Shown here piece after piece: positions 57,301 through 64,000 of a DNA stretch of 64,000 nucleotides. The position numbers and the translations under genes were made by a program. The notes below the pieces were generated by a model, which was not told the DNA's origin, made no database searches, and worked only from the letters and a program-made list of their open reading frames with translations. Numbering within the stretch: position 1 is the stretch's first letter; each line of letters starts with the position of its first letter. Source of the stretch: Clostridia bacterium (GTDB taxonomy: Bacteria; Bacillota; Clostridia; Oscillospirales; CAG-272). The DNA lies in contig JAFTYG010000003.1 in the NCBI GenBank assembly GCA_017461365.1, positions 62,001-126,000 on the forward strand, written 5' to 3'.

Positions 57301-58063
57301 CTGCGAATACGACACACAGAAAGCGTTCATTAAAGCAGGTGCCGATGCCGAGATCTTTGTTATCAATAATCTGAGCTCCGCAGGTATCACAGACTCTGTA
57401 AATGCATTTGCGACAAAGGCAAAGGACGCGCAGATCATCTTTATCCCCGGTGGATTTTCGGGCGGTGATGAACCTGACGGTTCAGGTAAGTTTATAACCG
57501 CGTTCTTCCGCAATGGCGCGATAAAGGAAGAGGTCAATACGCTCCTCAAGGTAAGAAAAGGACTTATGTGCGGTATTTGTAATGGCTTCCAGGCTATAAT
57601 CAAGCTCGGTCTTGTTCCTTACGGTGAGATCATAGATACAGACGAAAACTGCCCCACGCTTACGTTTAACTCTATCGGACGCCACCAGTCGAGAATAGTT
57701 CAGACGAGAATAGCATCCAATATGTCGCCTTGGCTTGCCAAGACCGAGGTTGGAGATATACATTCTGTTCCAATATCTCACGGTGAAGGTCGTTTTCTTG
57801 CCTCCGACGAGCTTATTATGAAGCTGGCGCAAAACGGACAAATAGCAACGCAGTATGTTGATCTTGCGGGAAATCCCACATCGGATATTCTGTACAATCC
57901 CAACAATTCCTGCTTTGCTATCGAGGGTATTACCTCTCCCGACGGTCTTGTATTCGGTAAGATGGGACATTCTGAACGTTATGATAACGGTCTTTATAAG
58001 AATGTTCCCGGTAACTATGATAACAAGATGTTCGAAGCTGCTGTTGAATATTTTAATAAATAA
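54368..58063 (+). CDS. purL: Phosphoribosylformylglycinamidine synthase (large single-chain form)
   Basis: 1231 residues, synthetase and glutaminase fused in one chain instead of the PurSQL complex of Bacillus. An N-terminal PurS-like region precedes two PurM-like halves (SDHCRHTTF near 220, HNHPTEIEPFGGAATCIGG recognised from NETHNHPTEIEPFGG). The C-terminal class I glutaminase (about 965-1231) has FPGTNCEYDT, the Cys nucleophile in MCGICNGFQ, and SHGEGRF with its His. The frame is open further up, but AAAGGAG sets ATG 54368. Last gene of the purine operon; purF, purC and purB are not in the window. Confidence 0.95.
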   Translation: MVYRVYVEKKKELANEARSLFNEIKNLLFINNLKDLRMMNRYDVENIEKSLFDYAVNTVFSEPQLDIVTYDLPTDNATIFAVEYLPGQFDQRADSAAQCIQLFSQGERPTVRTARIYILYGDLTAEEIAAIKKYVINPVESREASLDTVETLAVSYDIPTTVQTLDGFTDLDEDGLAEFVKKYGLAMDLDDIRFCRDYFKTEQRDPTITEIRMIDTYWSDHCRHTTFLTTIDNVKFEDKLLAKAYDEYVATRKALGRTKPINLMDIATLAVKHLRKEGKLPHLDESEEINACTVKIKVDVNGEEQDWLLLFKNETHNHPTEIEPFGGAATCIGGAIRDPLSGRSYVYAAMRVTGAADPRKPVDETIPGKLPQRKIVTTAAAGYSSYGNQIGLATGQVDELYHDGYVAKRLEIGAVIAAAPAKNVRREVPEDGDIVILLGGRTGRDGCGGATGSSKSHTLESLESCGAEVQKGNAPEERKLQRLFRNPEASAMIKRCNDFGAGGVSVAIGELADGLYIDLNAVPKKYDGLDGTELAISESQERMAVVVEKQDVQRFIDLANKENLEATVVAHVTAEPRLVMNWNGQTIVNVSREFLNSNGAEKHIEVVAAKPMSFDRKADGSFTEMMNKLPKDLNICSKRGLVERFDSTIGAGTVTMPYGGKTQSTPSQVMVNKVSVEAAITDTCSFMAWGYNPFISENSPYHGAYLAVVESVSKLIAGGAEYKDVYLTFQEYFEKPLKDSKRWGKPMSALLGAFMAQKDFGIGAIGGKDSMSGSFENIDVPPTLVSFAVTTGKVSQVVTPEFKAAGHNVYLLKPEYTKDGLPCAKSQMALYDKIYGLAKEGKAVSVYTPTYGGVAEGIMKMCFGNNIGFKYANEIALNEIFGYNYGAFIVETADGCELDETLLGTTDQSYVISYNGEHIALADVYKDYENTLESVYPTNASEAKNNIPAFSYNKKSNVAPAILCKKPKVLIPVFPGTNCEYDTQKAFIKAGADAEIFVINNLSSAGITDSVNAFATKAKDAQIIFIPGGFSGGDEPDGSGKFITAFFRNGAIKEEVNTLLKVRKGLMCGICNGFQAIIKLGLVPYGEIIDTDENCPTLTFNSIGRHQSRIVQTRIASNMSPWLAKTEVGDIHSVPISHGEGRFLASDELIMKLAQNGQIATQYVDLAGNPTSDILYNPNNSCFAIEGITSPDGLVFGKMGHSERYDNGLYKNVPGNYDNKMFEAAVEYFNK

Positions 58064-58068
58064 TCAAA

Positions 58069-58103
58069 TGATCCCCGATAGAAGCATTTTCTATCGGGGA
58101 TCA
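58069..58103. terminator. Terminator between purL and the convergent membrane gene
   Basis: A 15-bp perfect stem, TGATCCCCGATAGAA (58069-58083) with TTCTATCGGGGATCA (58089-58103), loop GCATT. T-richness after the stem is modest (TCATTATT on the plus strand; TTTGATTATTT on the minus strand), but position and strength fit a bidirectional stop. Confidence 0.75.
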
Positions 58104-58106
58104 TCA

Positions 58107-58460
58107 TTATTCGTTTGTGTCATCTTGATCTTCTTTTATGTTATCTTCCTTAATTTTTTCCTCAACAAAATCCATAACATTATTTTTCCAATTTTTTCCC
58201 TTAGACACTGACACTTGAAATTTTTGAAACTCAGAATCTTCACTATCTGCAAGAAATGTTTTACGAATACGAAACTGTTCTATCAAAGATATTATAACGT
58301 CGATAATAAAAAGTATCAGTCCTATATACAAACAAGGCTTTATAAAAATTCCGATAACCAACAAACATATGCTCGGGATAAAAAGCCCAATAAAGCGAAG
58401 TACAATATTTATGATCAAGCCGATCATAAACAAACTTATCGGATACTTTCTCTTTTCCAT
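58107..58460 (-). CDS. Unknown small membrane protein
   Basis: 117 residues, no family recognised. Two transmembrane helices (about 8-30 and 33-62, rich in Ile and Leu) are followed by a charged cytoplasmic tail ending in an acidic stretch EDNIKEDQDDTNE. Lies 2 bases downstream of the YesL-family gene on the same strand, so it is probably co-expressed with it. AAAGAGAA is the only weak ribosome binding site; the start lies against the previous stop. Confidence 0.6.
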   Translation of the reverse strand: MEKRKYPISLFMIGLIINIVLRFIGLFIPSICLLVIGIFIKPCLYIGLILFIIDVIISLIEQFRIRKTFLADSEDSEFQKFQVSVSKGKNWKNNVMDFVEEKIKEDNIKEDQDDTNE

Positions 58461-58462
58461 AT

Positions 58463-59449
58463 TTATTCAACATCTGCAGAGTGCTCGTCGCTGTCCGCTT
58501 CTGCATTTTTTTCGCTCTCATAAGGCGCTATCATATATTTATCAATGACGGGATATGCGGCATAAACAGAAATAAATCCTATTATTGCCACGATATATAC
58601 AAAGGGAAGTATAAGCGGTATAGTAATTCCCATTGGCAAGAGCCAGATAATCAGTATTACATGAAGAGCAAGAAGTAAGACAATTCCGATAAGTCCCATA
58701 AGGTTTCGGAAAATACCAAGAATAGAAAAAATGAGTGAATTTTTTATCATCTTGATTATCTTCATATCAAAGGTGATCAACAGCTGGTATATGTAAAAGC
58801 GCATGAAAATATAGATTATCGCCACAGCAACCATAATTCCAAGCATTATATCGATACCAAGACTGCTTGCAGAAGTCATAAAGAAATAAATATCTATTAT
58901 GAGTACCGCACAGCAAACAAAATCTATCATTCCTACTATAAGACCTTGCTTCCAATTTTTCTTTATTCCGTAGAAATAATCTGAAAAGACAAATACGGGA
59001 TCGCCTCTGAAAAGTCCCCTGAGAACGTATGCCGCACCGACATTCTGCCATCCGAATGTAATAAACAGAAAGATTGCAAGCACAGCCATCCCCAAAAGCA
59101 TCAATGGCGTTACCAACGGAGCTTCTATCTGATTGCCGATAAGATCAAGCTTATTAAAAAGAGCAGGGGAGTCAACGATCTTGGAGATACCGTATAACGG
59201 AGCATACAGCGCACTTGACGTATTAAAGGTTTTTGCACCGAATATGTTTATAAGAACTATTCCAAGAATAGGCAATACTTGAAACAGCATCAATAGGTTA
59301 AGCTGCAACAATTGTGTCAGCTTACGCCACAGCAATACAAAGAAGAATTTAAGATTTGGCTTTCTGTTTTCCTCTTCATATACACCTTTGCCGTCTCTGT
59401 TCAGATCAAAGAGCTTAAATTTTTTCTTTTTTTCATTTTTGTTTTTCAA
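58463..59449 (-). CDS. YesL/DUF624-family membrane protein
   Basis: 328 residues with six or so transmembrane helices. A Lys-rich N-terminal tail precedes them. The block VLRGLFRGDPVFVFSDYFY followed by KKNWKQGLI is the conserved centre of DUF624, the family of B. subtilis YesL, whose genes often sit near carbohydrate transport loci; biochemical role unknown. No sugar genes are near here. The C-terminus is an acidic tail. AGGAAG lies before the ATG. Confidence 0.82.
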   Translation of the reverse strand: MKNKNEKKKKFKLFDLNRDGKGVYEEENRKPNLKFFFVLLWRKLTQLLQLNLLMLFQVLPILGIVLINIFGAKTFNTSSALYAPLYGISKIVDSPALFNKLDLIGNQIEAPLVTPLMLLGMAVLAIFLFITFGWQNVGAAYVLRGLFRGDPVFVFSDYFYGIKKNWKQGLIVGMIDFVCCAVLIIDIYFFMTSASSLGIDIMLGIMVAVAIIYIFMRFYIYQLLITFDMKIIKMIKNSLIFSILGIFRNLMGLIGIVLLLALHVILIIWLLPMGITIPLILPFVYIVAIIGFISVYAAYPVIDKYMIAPYESEKNAEADSDEHSADVE

Positions 59450-59471
59450 TTTTGTACTTCCTTTTTTGTAT

Positions 59472-60083
59472 TTATAAAATAAAAATAACTATACAATATA
59501 TTCCGTTCAATAGGAGCGTAGTGCCCAAGCCTGCCACAGTATATAGCAAAATAAACAGTAACGGCCTTATCTTAATATTGATCCGATGTACAGAGGTAAA
59601 CTCTTTTAATTCAAATGAATGTACCGCAAGACCGTATAAGTAAAATAAAATAAATATGAGAAACGCGATTTTAAATCCGACAAACCAAATAAGCTTAGAT
59701 ATTGAAACTATCTCATAAATACGGATACATCTGTACAAAACAACGGCTGAAAACCCAACGTTGATTCCCTCATAAAAAAAGATGACATCCGAAGCAAGAT
59801 AATTAAAGATCGAAAAAGTAAAGCAAAACGCGCAGACAATGCAGATGATCTCGGGAGCAGAATAACATAAAGCCGTGATCGTTATATTGTACAGCGGCTT
59901 GTCTTTTGGAAACGCAGCCGAAAAATGAATACGAATTTGTTCAATAAAAGACAGTAACAGCCCATTATTAACAAAATTTGCAATAGCACAACCCAGCACC
60001 AAAGAAAACAACAATACGCAAATGTATTGAAAGAATATCTTCTTTTTTTCTACCGTAATATCGCTATCTATCTTGGTCAACAT
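59472..60083 (-). CDS. Unknown multi-pass membrane protein
   Basis: 203 residues, about five transmembrane helices (near residues 20-42, 70-100, 103-125, 130-152 and 180-203). The general layout recalls SpoIIM-like or stage II sporulation membrane proteins, but no signature is strong enough to assign. The longer frame starts at 60098; GAGG at the beginning of that frame is 7 bases before the ATG at 60083, so the shorter start is preferred. It leads the three-gene membrane cluster with the YesL-like protein. Confidence 0.6.
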   Translation of the reverse strand: MLTKIDSDITVEKKKIFFQYICVLLFSLVLGCAIANFVNNGLLLSFIEQIRIHFSAAFPKDKPLYNITITALCYSAPEIICIVCAFCFTFSIFNYLASDVIFFYEGINVGFSAVVLYRCIRIYEIVSISKLIWFVGFKIAFLIFILFYLYGLAVHSFELKEFTSVHRINIKIRPLLFILLYTVAGLGTTLLLNGIYCIVIFIL

Positions 60084-60149
60084 ATAACATCCTCGCATAA
60101 TTTATAAAAATAACTATTATTATAAATTTATGCAAGAAAACAGCAAAAA

Positions 60150-60974
60150 TTACTTTTTACCTCCGCCAAGCTCTTCGGCACGCTTTGTACACGCTAACAT
60201 AGCGTTTGATATTGCTTCATCAAACTTGTATTCATCAAGTTTCAAAAGCGCCTGCTCAGTAGTACCTCCCTTAGAAGCAACCTTTGAAATAAGCTCCTCA
60301 GGAGTATCTGATGATTGCTTAAGCATAAGAGCAGAACCGATAACCACATCGCAGACGGAATTCAAAAGCTCTCTATCTGTAAGTTTCTGAGACAGCGCGC
60401 CTTTGTATATTGCATTTATAAATTTAAAAACATACGCGGGCGACGACGATGTCACACCTATTACTCTATTCATTTCAGCTTCATCGATAATCAGAACACT
60501 GCCTGCCGCTTTGAATACGGAGCAGACAAAATCGAAATCATATTCGCTTGCCGATTTATTCTCGCAGATTACCGAGACACCTTCGCCAATAATCATTGGA
60601 ACATTGGGCAAAACTCTTATTACACACGCACCTCCGAGAGCAAATGACACACTATCCGAGGTAATGCCCGCACCGATAGAAATATAGAGCTTTTTTTCAC
60701 ACCCCTCAACACGCGATATTTCCGAAAGTATCTCATCATAGTTCTGCGGCTTAACCGAAAGCAATACGCAGTCTGCTGACATAACAGCTTCGGTGGCGGA
60801 TAAGGCATATGAGTATGGAATTTTTCCGTTATCTAATTTATCATACTGAGAAGCGTTCTTATCGTACAGAAGAATATTCGATATTTCTATATCCGAAGAA
60901 ATAATACCCGAGATTATAGCGCTTGCCATATTGCCAACGCCAAGAACAGCCAATGAACGAAATCTTGTGCTCAA
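60150..60974 (-). CDS. proC: Pyrroline-5-carboxylate reductase
   Basis: 274 residues. Last step of proline synthesis. VLGVGNMASAIISGII binds NAD(P)H, LLSVKPQNYDEIL follows, and the C-terminal dimer domain has VIGVTSSSPAYVFKFINAI, SKGGTTEQALLKLDE near 235, the standard ProC signature with TxxGGT-type turn. The start is TTG at 60974, preceded by AAGGAG at 9 bases; no ATG fits homologues. Confidence 0.93.
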   Translation of the reverse strand: MSTRFRSLAVLGVGNMASAIISGIISSDIEISNILLYDKNASQYDKLDNGKIPYSYALSATEAVMSADCVLLSVKPQNYDEILSEISRVEGCEKKLYISIGAGITSDSVSFALGGACVIRVLPNVPMIIGEGVSVICENKSASEYDFDFVCSVFKAAGSVLIIDEAEMNRVIGVTSSSPAYVFKFINAIYKGALSQKLTDRELLNSVCDVVIGSALMLKQSSDTPEELISKVASKGGTTEQALLKLDEYKFDEAISNAMLACTKRAEELGGGKK

Positions 60975-61062
60975 TGTAAATATCTCCTTATTCCAAAATC
61001 AAAGCATATTATAACATATTTTTTTTAACAAATATTAAATAGTTATAGCTTAATTTTTTAAG

Positions 61063-61833
61063 TTAGCGATTATATCTCAATATTTCGAAGCCAAAAACTG
61101 CTGCAGCCGCCGAAGTTGAAAGAGAACCGCCGAATTCTCCGCCGTAATCTATCCTGACTACTTTGTCTGCCATATCAAGTACATTTCTCGATATTCCTCT
61201 TTTTTCACCGCCCAAAATAACAAGCAAAGGATACGAAAGATCCGTATCGAATATCGATTCGGAGTCACGGATACCCGCGCATACGACCTTGTAACCTTTT
61301 GCCTTAAATAATTCAATAGCGCTAGCAGGCTCCGAAACGTACATATTCATAAGCTCCGACGCACCGGCAGATGACCTGGCAACTACCCCCGCCGCTCCCA
61401 TCCAATTGCGTTCGCCAAGAATTATACCGTTAACTCCTGATGCATAAAGAGATCGTACCGCATACCCGAAATTGTAAGGATCTTCCACTCCTTCGAGAAT
61501 GAAATAGACTCCCTTATCAACAATGTTTTCAACGGTCAGACAGGGAAGCGTTCTCGGCGTACATTCGGCAATAATTCCACCGTGGGTATTACCGATAGCT
61601 TGGGCGTTTATAATCTCCGAAGAAACAAGTTCTATACAAAATTCGAGTTCATTTGATTTTGCCTTCAAAAAAGCTAATTCTCGGGATTTTGATCTTATTT
61701 TAGATTTATCAAATAAAATTCTTATGATCTTTCGATCATTACCATTATTTGACATCCCTTTGATAAGTGCCGAAATCGACGACATACCTTCAAGCCAATC
61801 CGAATTTCCGATTTTTTCCAATTCTTTTTTCAC
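61063..61833 (-). CDS. TrmH/SpoU-family RNA 2'-O-methyltransferase
   Basis: 256 residues. An N-terminal substrate-binding segment (about 1-100) precedes a trefoil-knot SPOUT domain. Motif 1 is ILEGVEDPYNFGYAVRSLYASG in short form EDPYNFGYAVRS, motif 2 LVILGGEKRGISRNVL, and motif 3 SLSTSAAAAVFGFE; the last has Ser-Thr-Ser where SLNVSVA is typical. The target is probably a 23S rRNA or tRNA ribose; exact site cannot be assigned. No strong ribosome binding site is visible upstream of the ATG. Confidence 0.82.
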   Translation of the reverse strand: MKKELEKIGNSDWLEGMSSISALIKGMSNNGNDRKIIRILFDKSKIRSKSRELAFLKAKSNELEFCIELVSSEIINAQAIGNTHGGIIAECTPRTLPCLTVENIVDKGVYFILEGVEDPYNFGYAVRSLYASGVNGIILGERNWMGAAGVVARSSAGASELMNMYVSEPASAIELFKAKGYKVVCAGIRDSESIFDTDLSYPLLVILGGEKRGISRNVLDMADKVVRIDYGGEFGGSLSTSAAAAVFGFEILRYNR

Positions 61834-61918
61834 AATAAAACCAAACCTTTTTATAATATTTTACACATAGCGTTACATATATTTATAGAGAAATATATTT
61901 TTGAAAGAGGATCAAACT

Positions 61919-62194
61919 ATGCGAACCATATCCCGTGAGGAAAGATGTGTAACGCTCGCAAATTATCTTGTAGAAAATAAAGCCACAGTACGAAAGGTGG
62001 CTTCACATTTTGGAATAAGCAAAAGCACCGTACATAAAGATATAACACAAAAATTAAAACGGATAAATCAATCGCTTTATCAACAAGCAAAAGAAATTTT
62101 AGATATAAATAAACAGGAACGCCATATAAGAGGCGGCGAAGCTACAAAAAACAAATATAAATGTAAAAATATTGACGCAAAAAATTATGATTAA
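61919..62194 (+). CDS. spoIIID: Sporulation transcription factor SpoIIID
   Basis: 91 residues. Helix-turn-helix protein that switches mother-cell gene expression after sigma-E. KATVRKVASHFGISKSTVHKD is the recognition region (shown here as VRKVASHFGISKSTVHKD), and RHIRGGEATKNKYK is the conserved basic C-terminal helix. A TTG at 61901 extends the frame, but GAGG at 61907-61910 fits ATG 61919. The tail after NKYK is about 9 residues longer than in B. subtilis. Strong evidence for endospore formation. Confidence 0.95.
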   Translation: MRTISREERCVTLANYLVENKATVRKVASHFGISKSTVHKDITQKLKRINQSLYQQAKEILDINKQERHIRGGEATKNKYKCKNIDAKNYD

Positions 62195-62592
62195 ACGCAC
62201 AGATGTATGATAAAGATAAGCATTCTTATAAAAATCGAAAATAGTATATAAATTTTTCGTACGGCACCGAGATGCCATTTGTCATATGAAAATAGCATGT
62301 TTAACTATCTTTACTTACAAAATGTTTATTTTTAAAGGAAGTCAACTCCCCTCAATTATACAAAATTTGCATTTTGTATAATCGTCTCGATACCTCGGTT
62401 CACGCGCGGCGTTCTGCTCTGCGTTGCCTGTTTGGACTCTATTTAAGTAACTGACGTACTTTGACGGATTAGCAATCTATATCGCTTTTTTACATAAAAA
62501 ATTCTTTTACCTCGTAATTTTACCATATTTTTCGATTTGTGTCAAGGAATAATGCCAATGCTTAATTTTTTATTTTAATTTTCCAAAAACTA
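62195..62592. other. Intergenic block with a GC-richer island and an AT dyad
   Basis: No gene is supported here. TACAAAAT and ATTTTGTA at about 62358-62379 form a dyad, directly followed by a GC-richer island (about 62380-62450, CGTCTCGATACCTCGG, GCGCGGCGTTCTGC) unlike the AT-rich flanks. It has no open frame of useful length. A dispersed non-coding repeat or a degraded element is possible. Confidence 0.35.
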
Positions 62593-62621
62593 TTGATTAT
62601 TTTACGTATATTTGGTATAAT
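62593..62621 (+). promoter_or_regulatory. Sigma-A promoter of the 144-residue protein gene
   Basis: TTGATT (62593-62598), 17-base spacer ending TTTGG, TATAAT (62616-62621), then a leader of about 30 bases. Confidence 0.78.
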
Positions 62622-62656
62622 TATCGTAGATATTATTTTTTGGAGGATTTTTAATT

Positions 62657-63091
62657 ATGGCACTCAAAATGAGATTTCTCTATTACTCCAGCAAAGCTAA
62701 AATCAAAACGATGGCTGAATTGGTAAAGACGGAATTCGAACTCTCTCAAAATCACAATGCGATCGATATTATTCCCCCCGCATATCCTTGTGAAAACGAA
62801 AGATTGGTAATTCTTGCTGTTTCCGGTAAGGGTGAGCCTGACGACGTTCTTCGTAGATTCTGCTCTGAGCTCAAGAAAGCAAAGGCTCAGAATGTTGCTT
62901 TGCTTATAGACGGTGACGAAAAGATTGCAAGCCGCTTGCTTGAAGTCTTGAAAGAAACAGGTACAAATGTTATTGAAAACGTTCTGTACATAAATGCGCC
63001 TTTCAAGCTCTTCGGAGGCTCTAAGGTCAGCGACGATGAGAAAAAGCAACTTCTTGATTGGGTTCACGACTGTGTAAACAATCTTAAATAA
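62657..63091 (+). CDS. Unknown 144-residue protein, possibly flavodoxin-like fold
   Basis: No family recognised with confidence. The pattern of strands and helices (MRFLYYSSKAKIKTMAELVK, then RLVILAVSGKG, NVALLIDGDE, NVIENVLYINA) suggests an alpha/beta Rossmann- or flavodoxin-like fold, but no phosphate-binding TxTGNT loop is present, so FMN binding is not supported. It has a good ribosome binding site (TGGAGGAT), its own promoter and terminator, and codon use like the highly expressed genes, so it is a real monocistronic gene. No membrane segment or signal peptide. Confidence 0.7.
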   Translation: MALKMRFLYYSSKAKIKTMAELVKTEFELSQNHNAIDIIPPAYPCENERLVILAVSGKGEPDDVLRRFCSELKKAKAQNVALLIDGDEKIASRLLEVLKETGTNVIENVLYINAPFKLFGGSKVSDDEKKQLLDWVHDCVNNLK

Positions 63092-63103
63092 CTAAAGACA
63101 ATT

Positions 63104-63144
63104 AAAGCCTTTGTGGTATTTTTATTTACCGCAAGGGCTTTTTG
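63104..63144 (+). terminator. Terminator of the 144-residue protein gene
   Basis: AAAGCCTTTGTGGTA (63104-63118) pairs with TACCGCAAGGGCTTT (63127-63141), 15 pairs with two G-U, followed by TTTTG. Confidence 0.88.
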
Positions 63145-63168
63145 TATTGGCTATATAAAAGTAAATGG

Positions 63169-63197
63169 TTGATTTTTTGACAAAAATATGCTATAAT
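63169..63197 (+). promoter_or_regulatory. Sigma-A promoter of the frameshifted gene
   Basis: TTGATT (63169-63174), 17-base spacer, TATAAT (63192-63197). Confidence 0.65.
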
Positions 63198-63222
63198 ACA
63201 CTATACCTTTTCTCCAATAAAA

Positions 63223-63728
63223 ATGAGAAAATATCTCGAACAAGATATGCTTGCGGAATCATTGCAAGGTAGAATTAGGTATGGATGTACTACGTATGTT
63301 GGAATGGATGGATGTCGGATTTTTGAGGTTTGTATATTGATGGGATACAAGTGAAACGATTTTCTTGGGAAACAGTAAATACATATTTTATAGATAATGG
63401 CTATACAAAAAATCCGCATCCAAGTGGTATATCTGAATATTGGGCAGAATTTATGCCATTGTTGAAAAAATATTCAATCGATCAACGGACAGAATATACA
63501 GACGAAGAATTTTGTGAAGCTTTGGAAGTGTATCGTAATCAAGATATACAAAAAAGTATAAGTTCCTGCAATCCTTTAGTCAGAATGTTTGCTGTTTTAG
63601 ATAGAAGAATTGGAAAAAGAACACTCGCAAAAATATATGACGCAACAGAAGAGCAACCTGAATGGTTACGTCAATTTTATATATTAAGAACAAATGCAGA
63701 AAATATACTACCCAACGAGCTTATTTAA
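63223..63728 (+). pseudogene. Frameshifted gene of an unknown (SF0329-like) family
   Basis: ATG 63223 opens a frame encoding KYLEQDMLAESLQGRIRYGC and CRIFEV, which runs into TGA at 63352. The sequence continues naturally in another frame from about 63333 (YIDGIQVKRFSWETVNTYFI to the TAA at 63726), so the two pieces form one protein of about 167 residues. Two extra bases (TG at 63331-63332) or one missing base break it. The LAESLxGRIRY plus later DGxxV pattern recalls SF0329-family proteins of unknown function. A sequencing error is the alternative to real decay. No good ribosome binding site is seen. Confidence 0.65.
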
Positions 63729-63801
63729 TAAATTCAATATTCGAGTATAGTACAGTCGTTATATTTCTAAATGTTTTTTGTAAAATAATTTCTAAAACAG
63801 A

Positions 63802-63830
63802 TTGTAAATTCGGATAAAATATGGTATAAT
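63802..63830 (+). promoter_or_regulatory. Sigma-A promoter of the last gene
   Basis: TTGTAA (63802-63807), 17-base spacer ending TATGG, TATAAT (63825-63830). Confidence 0.75.
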
Positions 63831-63872
63831 AAAGGGTGTATATTTTATTTTAGATTTAAAGAGGTCATACAT

Positions 63873-64000
63873 ATGAAATATTTAATACTTATTCCCGATG
63901 GAATGGCAGACGAACCTATAGCAGAGCTTGGCAATATGACACCTATGGAAAAGGCAGATAAGCCCACGATGGATATGCTTGCCGCAAGATCCGTTGTTGG
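63873..64000 (+). CDS. Cofactor-independent phosphoglycerate mutase, ApgM type (partial, runs off the window)
   Basis: Only the first 42 or so residues are present: [19 protein letters not shown], then [16 protein letters not shown]. This is the opening of the archaeal-type ApgM family (alkaline phosphatase superfamily; metal-binding Asp in PDGMAD). Bacterial members are either phosphoglycerate mutases or are re-used as homoserine kinase in threonine operons; the downstream genes needed to decide are outside the window. AGAGGT lies before the ATG. Confidence 0.85.
   Translation, partial: MKYLILIPDGMADEPIAELGNMTPMEKADKPTMDMLAARSVV

Noticed and set aside
1..64000. CRISPR arrays, rRNA, tRNA genes, insertion sequences
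   Set aside because: No regularly spaced repeats, no tRNA cloverleaf with TTCGANNC arm, no rRNA segments and no transposase or integrase frames were seen.

Overview
The window is a contiguous chromosomal segment from an anaerobic, endospore-forming member of the Clostridia (Firmicutes). The evidence is three T-box leaders, AGGAGG-type ribosome binding sites, sigma-A promoters with 17-base spacers in front of most operons, the sporulation regulator SpoIIID, a YlmC/YmxH sporulation protein, a ClpE-type chaperone and an NfnAB-type bifurcating transhydrogenase. No species can be named from the sequence alone. Most of the window is dense anabolic operon; accessory content is concentrated at about 17.3-24.7 kb and 62.2-63.8 kb.

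Layout. 0-5 kb: a ClpE-like unfoldase followed by a P-type-ATPase-like membrane protein that has lost the catalytic motifs, then a small YmxH protein. 5.4-7.4 kb: rpsB-tsf with its own promoter, leader and terminator. 7.4-10.7 kb: nfnA-nfnB and a beta-helix protein that lacks a proper start codon. 10.7-17.3 kb (minus strand): a UPF0291 protein, then gpmI and a T-box-controlled pheS-SDR-pheT cluster in which a sorbitol-6-phosphate-dehydrogenase-like gene sits between the two Phe-tRNA synthetase genes. 17.4-19.4 kb: broken acetyltransferase remnants, tag and a small membrane methyltransferase. 19.4-24.7 kb: a three-gene operon encoding a TerB-N/TerB-C protein, a BrxD-type (DUF2791) ATPase and an Lhr/BrxHI-type helicase. 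This is the best candidate for a little-described DNA-processing or defence system.

24.8-39.4 kb: branched-chain amino acid synthesis. A T-box precedes ilvA-ridA, and a second T-box precedes ilvB-ilvN-ilvC-(CoaX-like)-(ECF S component)-ilvD-leuA-leuC-leuD-leuB-ilvE. Together these convert threonine and pyruvate to isoleucine, valine and leucine. The embedded CoaX-like and ECF genes suggest a link to pantothenate/CoA, which shares the ketoisovalerate precursor. 39.5-48.7 kb: argG-argH-argC-argJ-argB-argD-argF behind one promoter with an ArgR-type operator, ending with a solitary trpB and a strong terminator. 48.7-58.1 kb: a ZTP riboswitch controls purE-purM-purN-(PurO-like IMP cyclohydrolase)-(stand-alone AICAR formyltransferase)-purD-purL. 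The usual fused PurH is split into two genes, one of the archaeal PurO type.

58.1-64 kb: minus-strand membrane proteins (two unknown, one YesL/DUF624), proC and a SpoU-family RNA methyltransferase; then plus-strand spoIIID, an unusual intergenic block, an unknown 144-residue protein with its own promoter and terminator, a frameshifted gene, and the start of a second, unrelated type of phosphoglycerate mutase that runs off the window.
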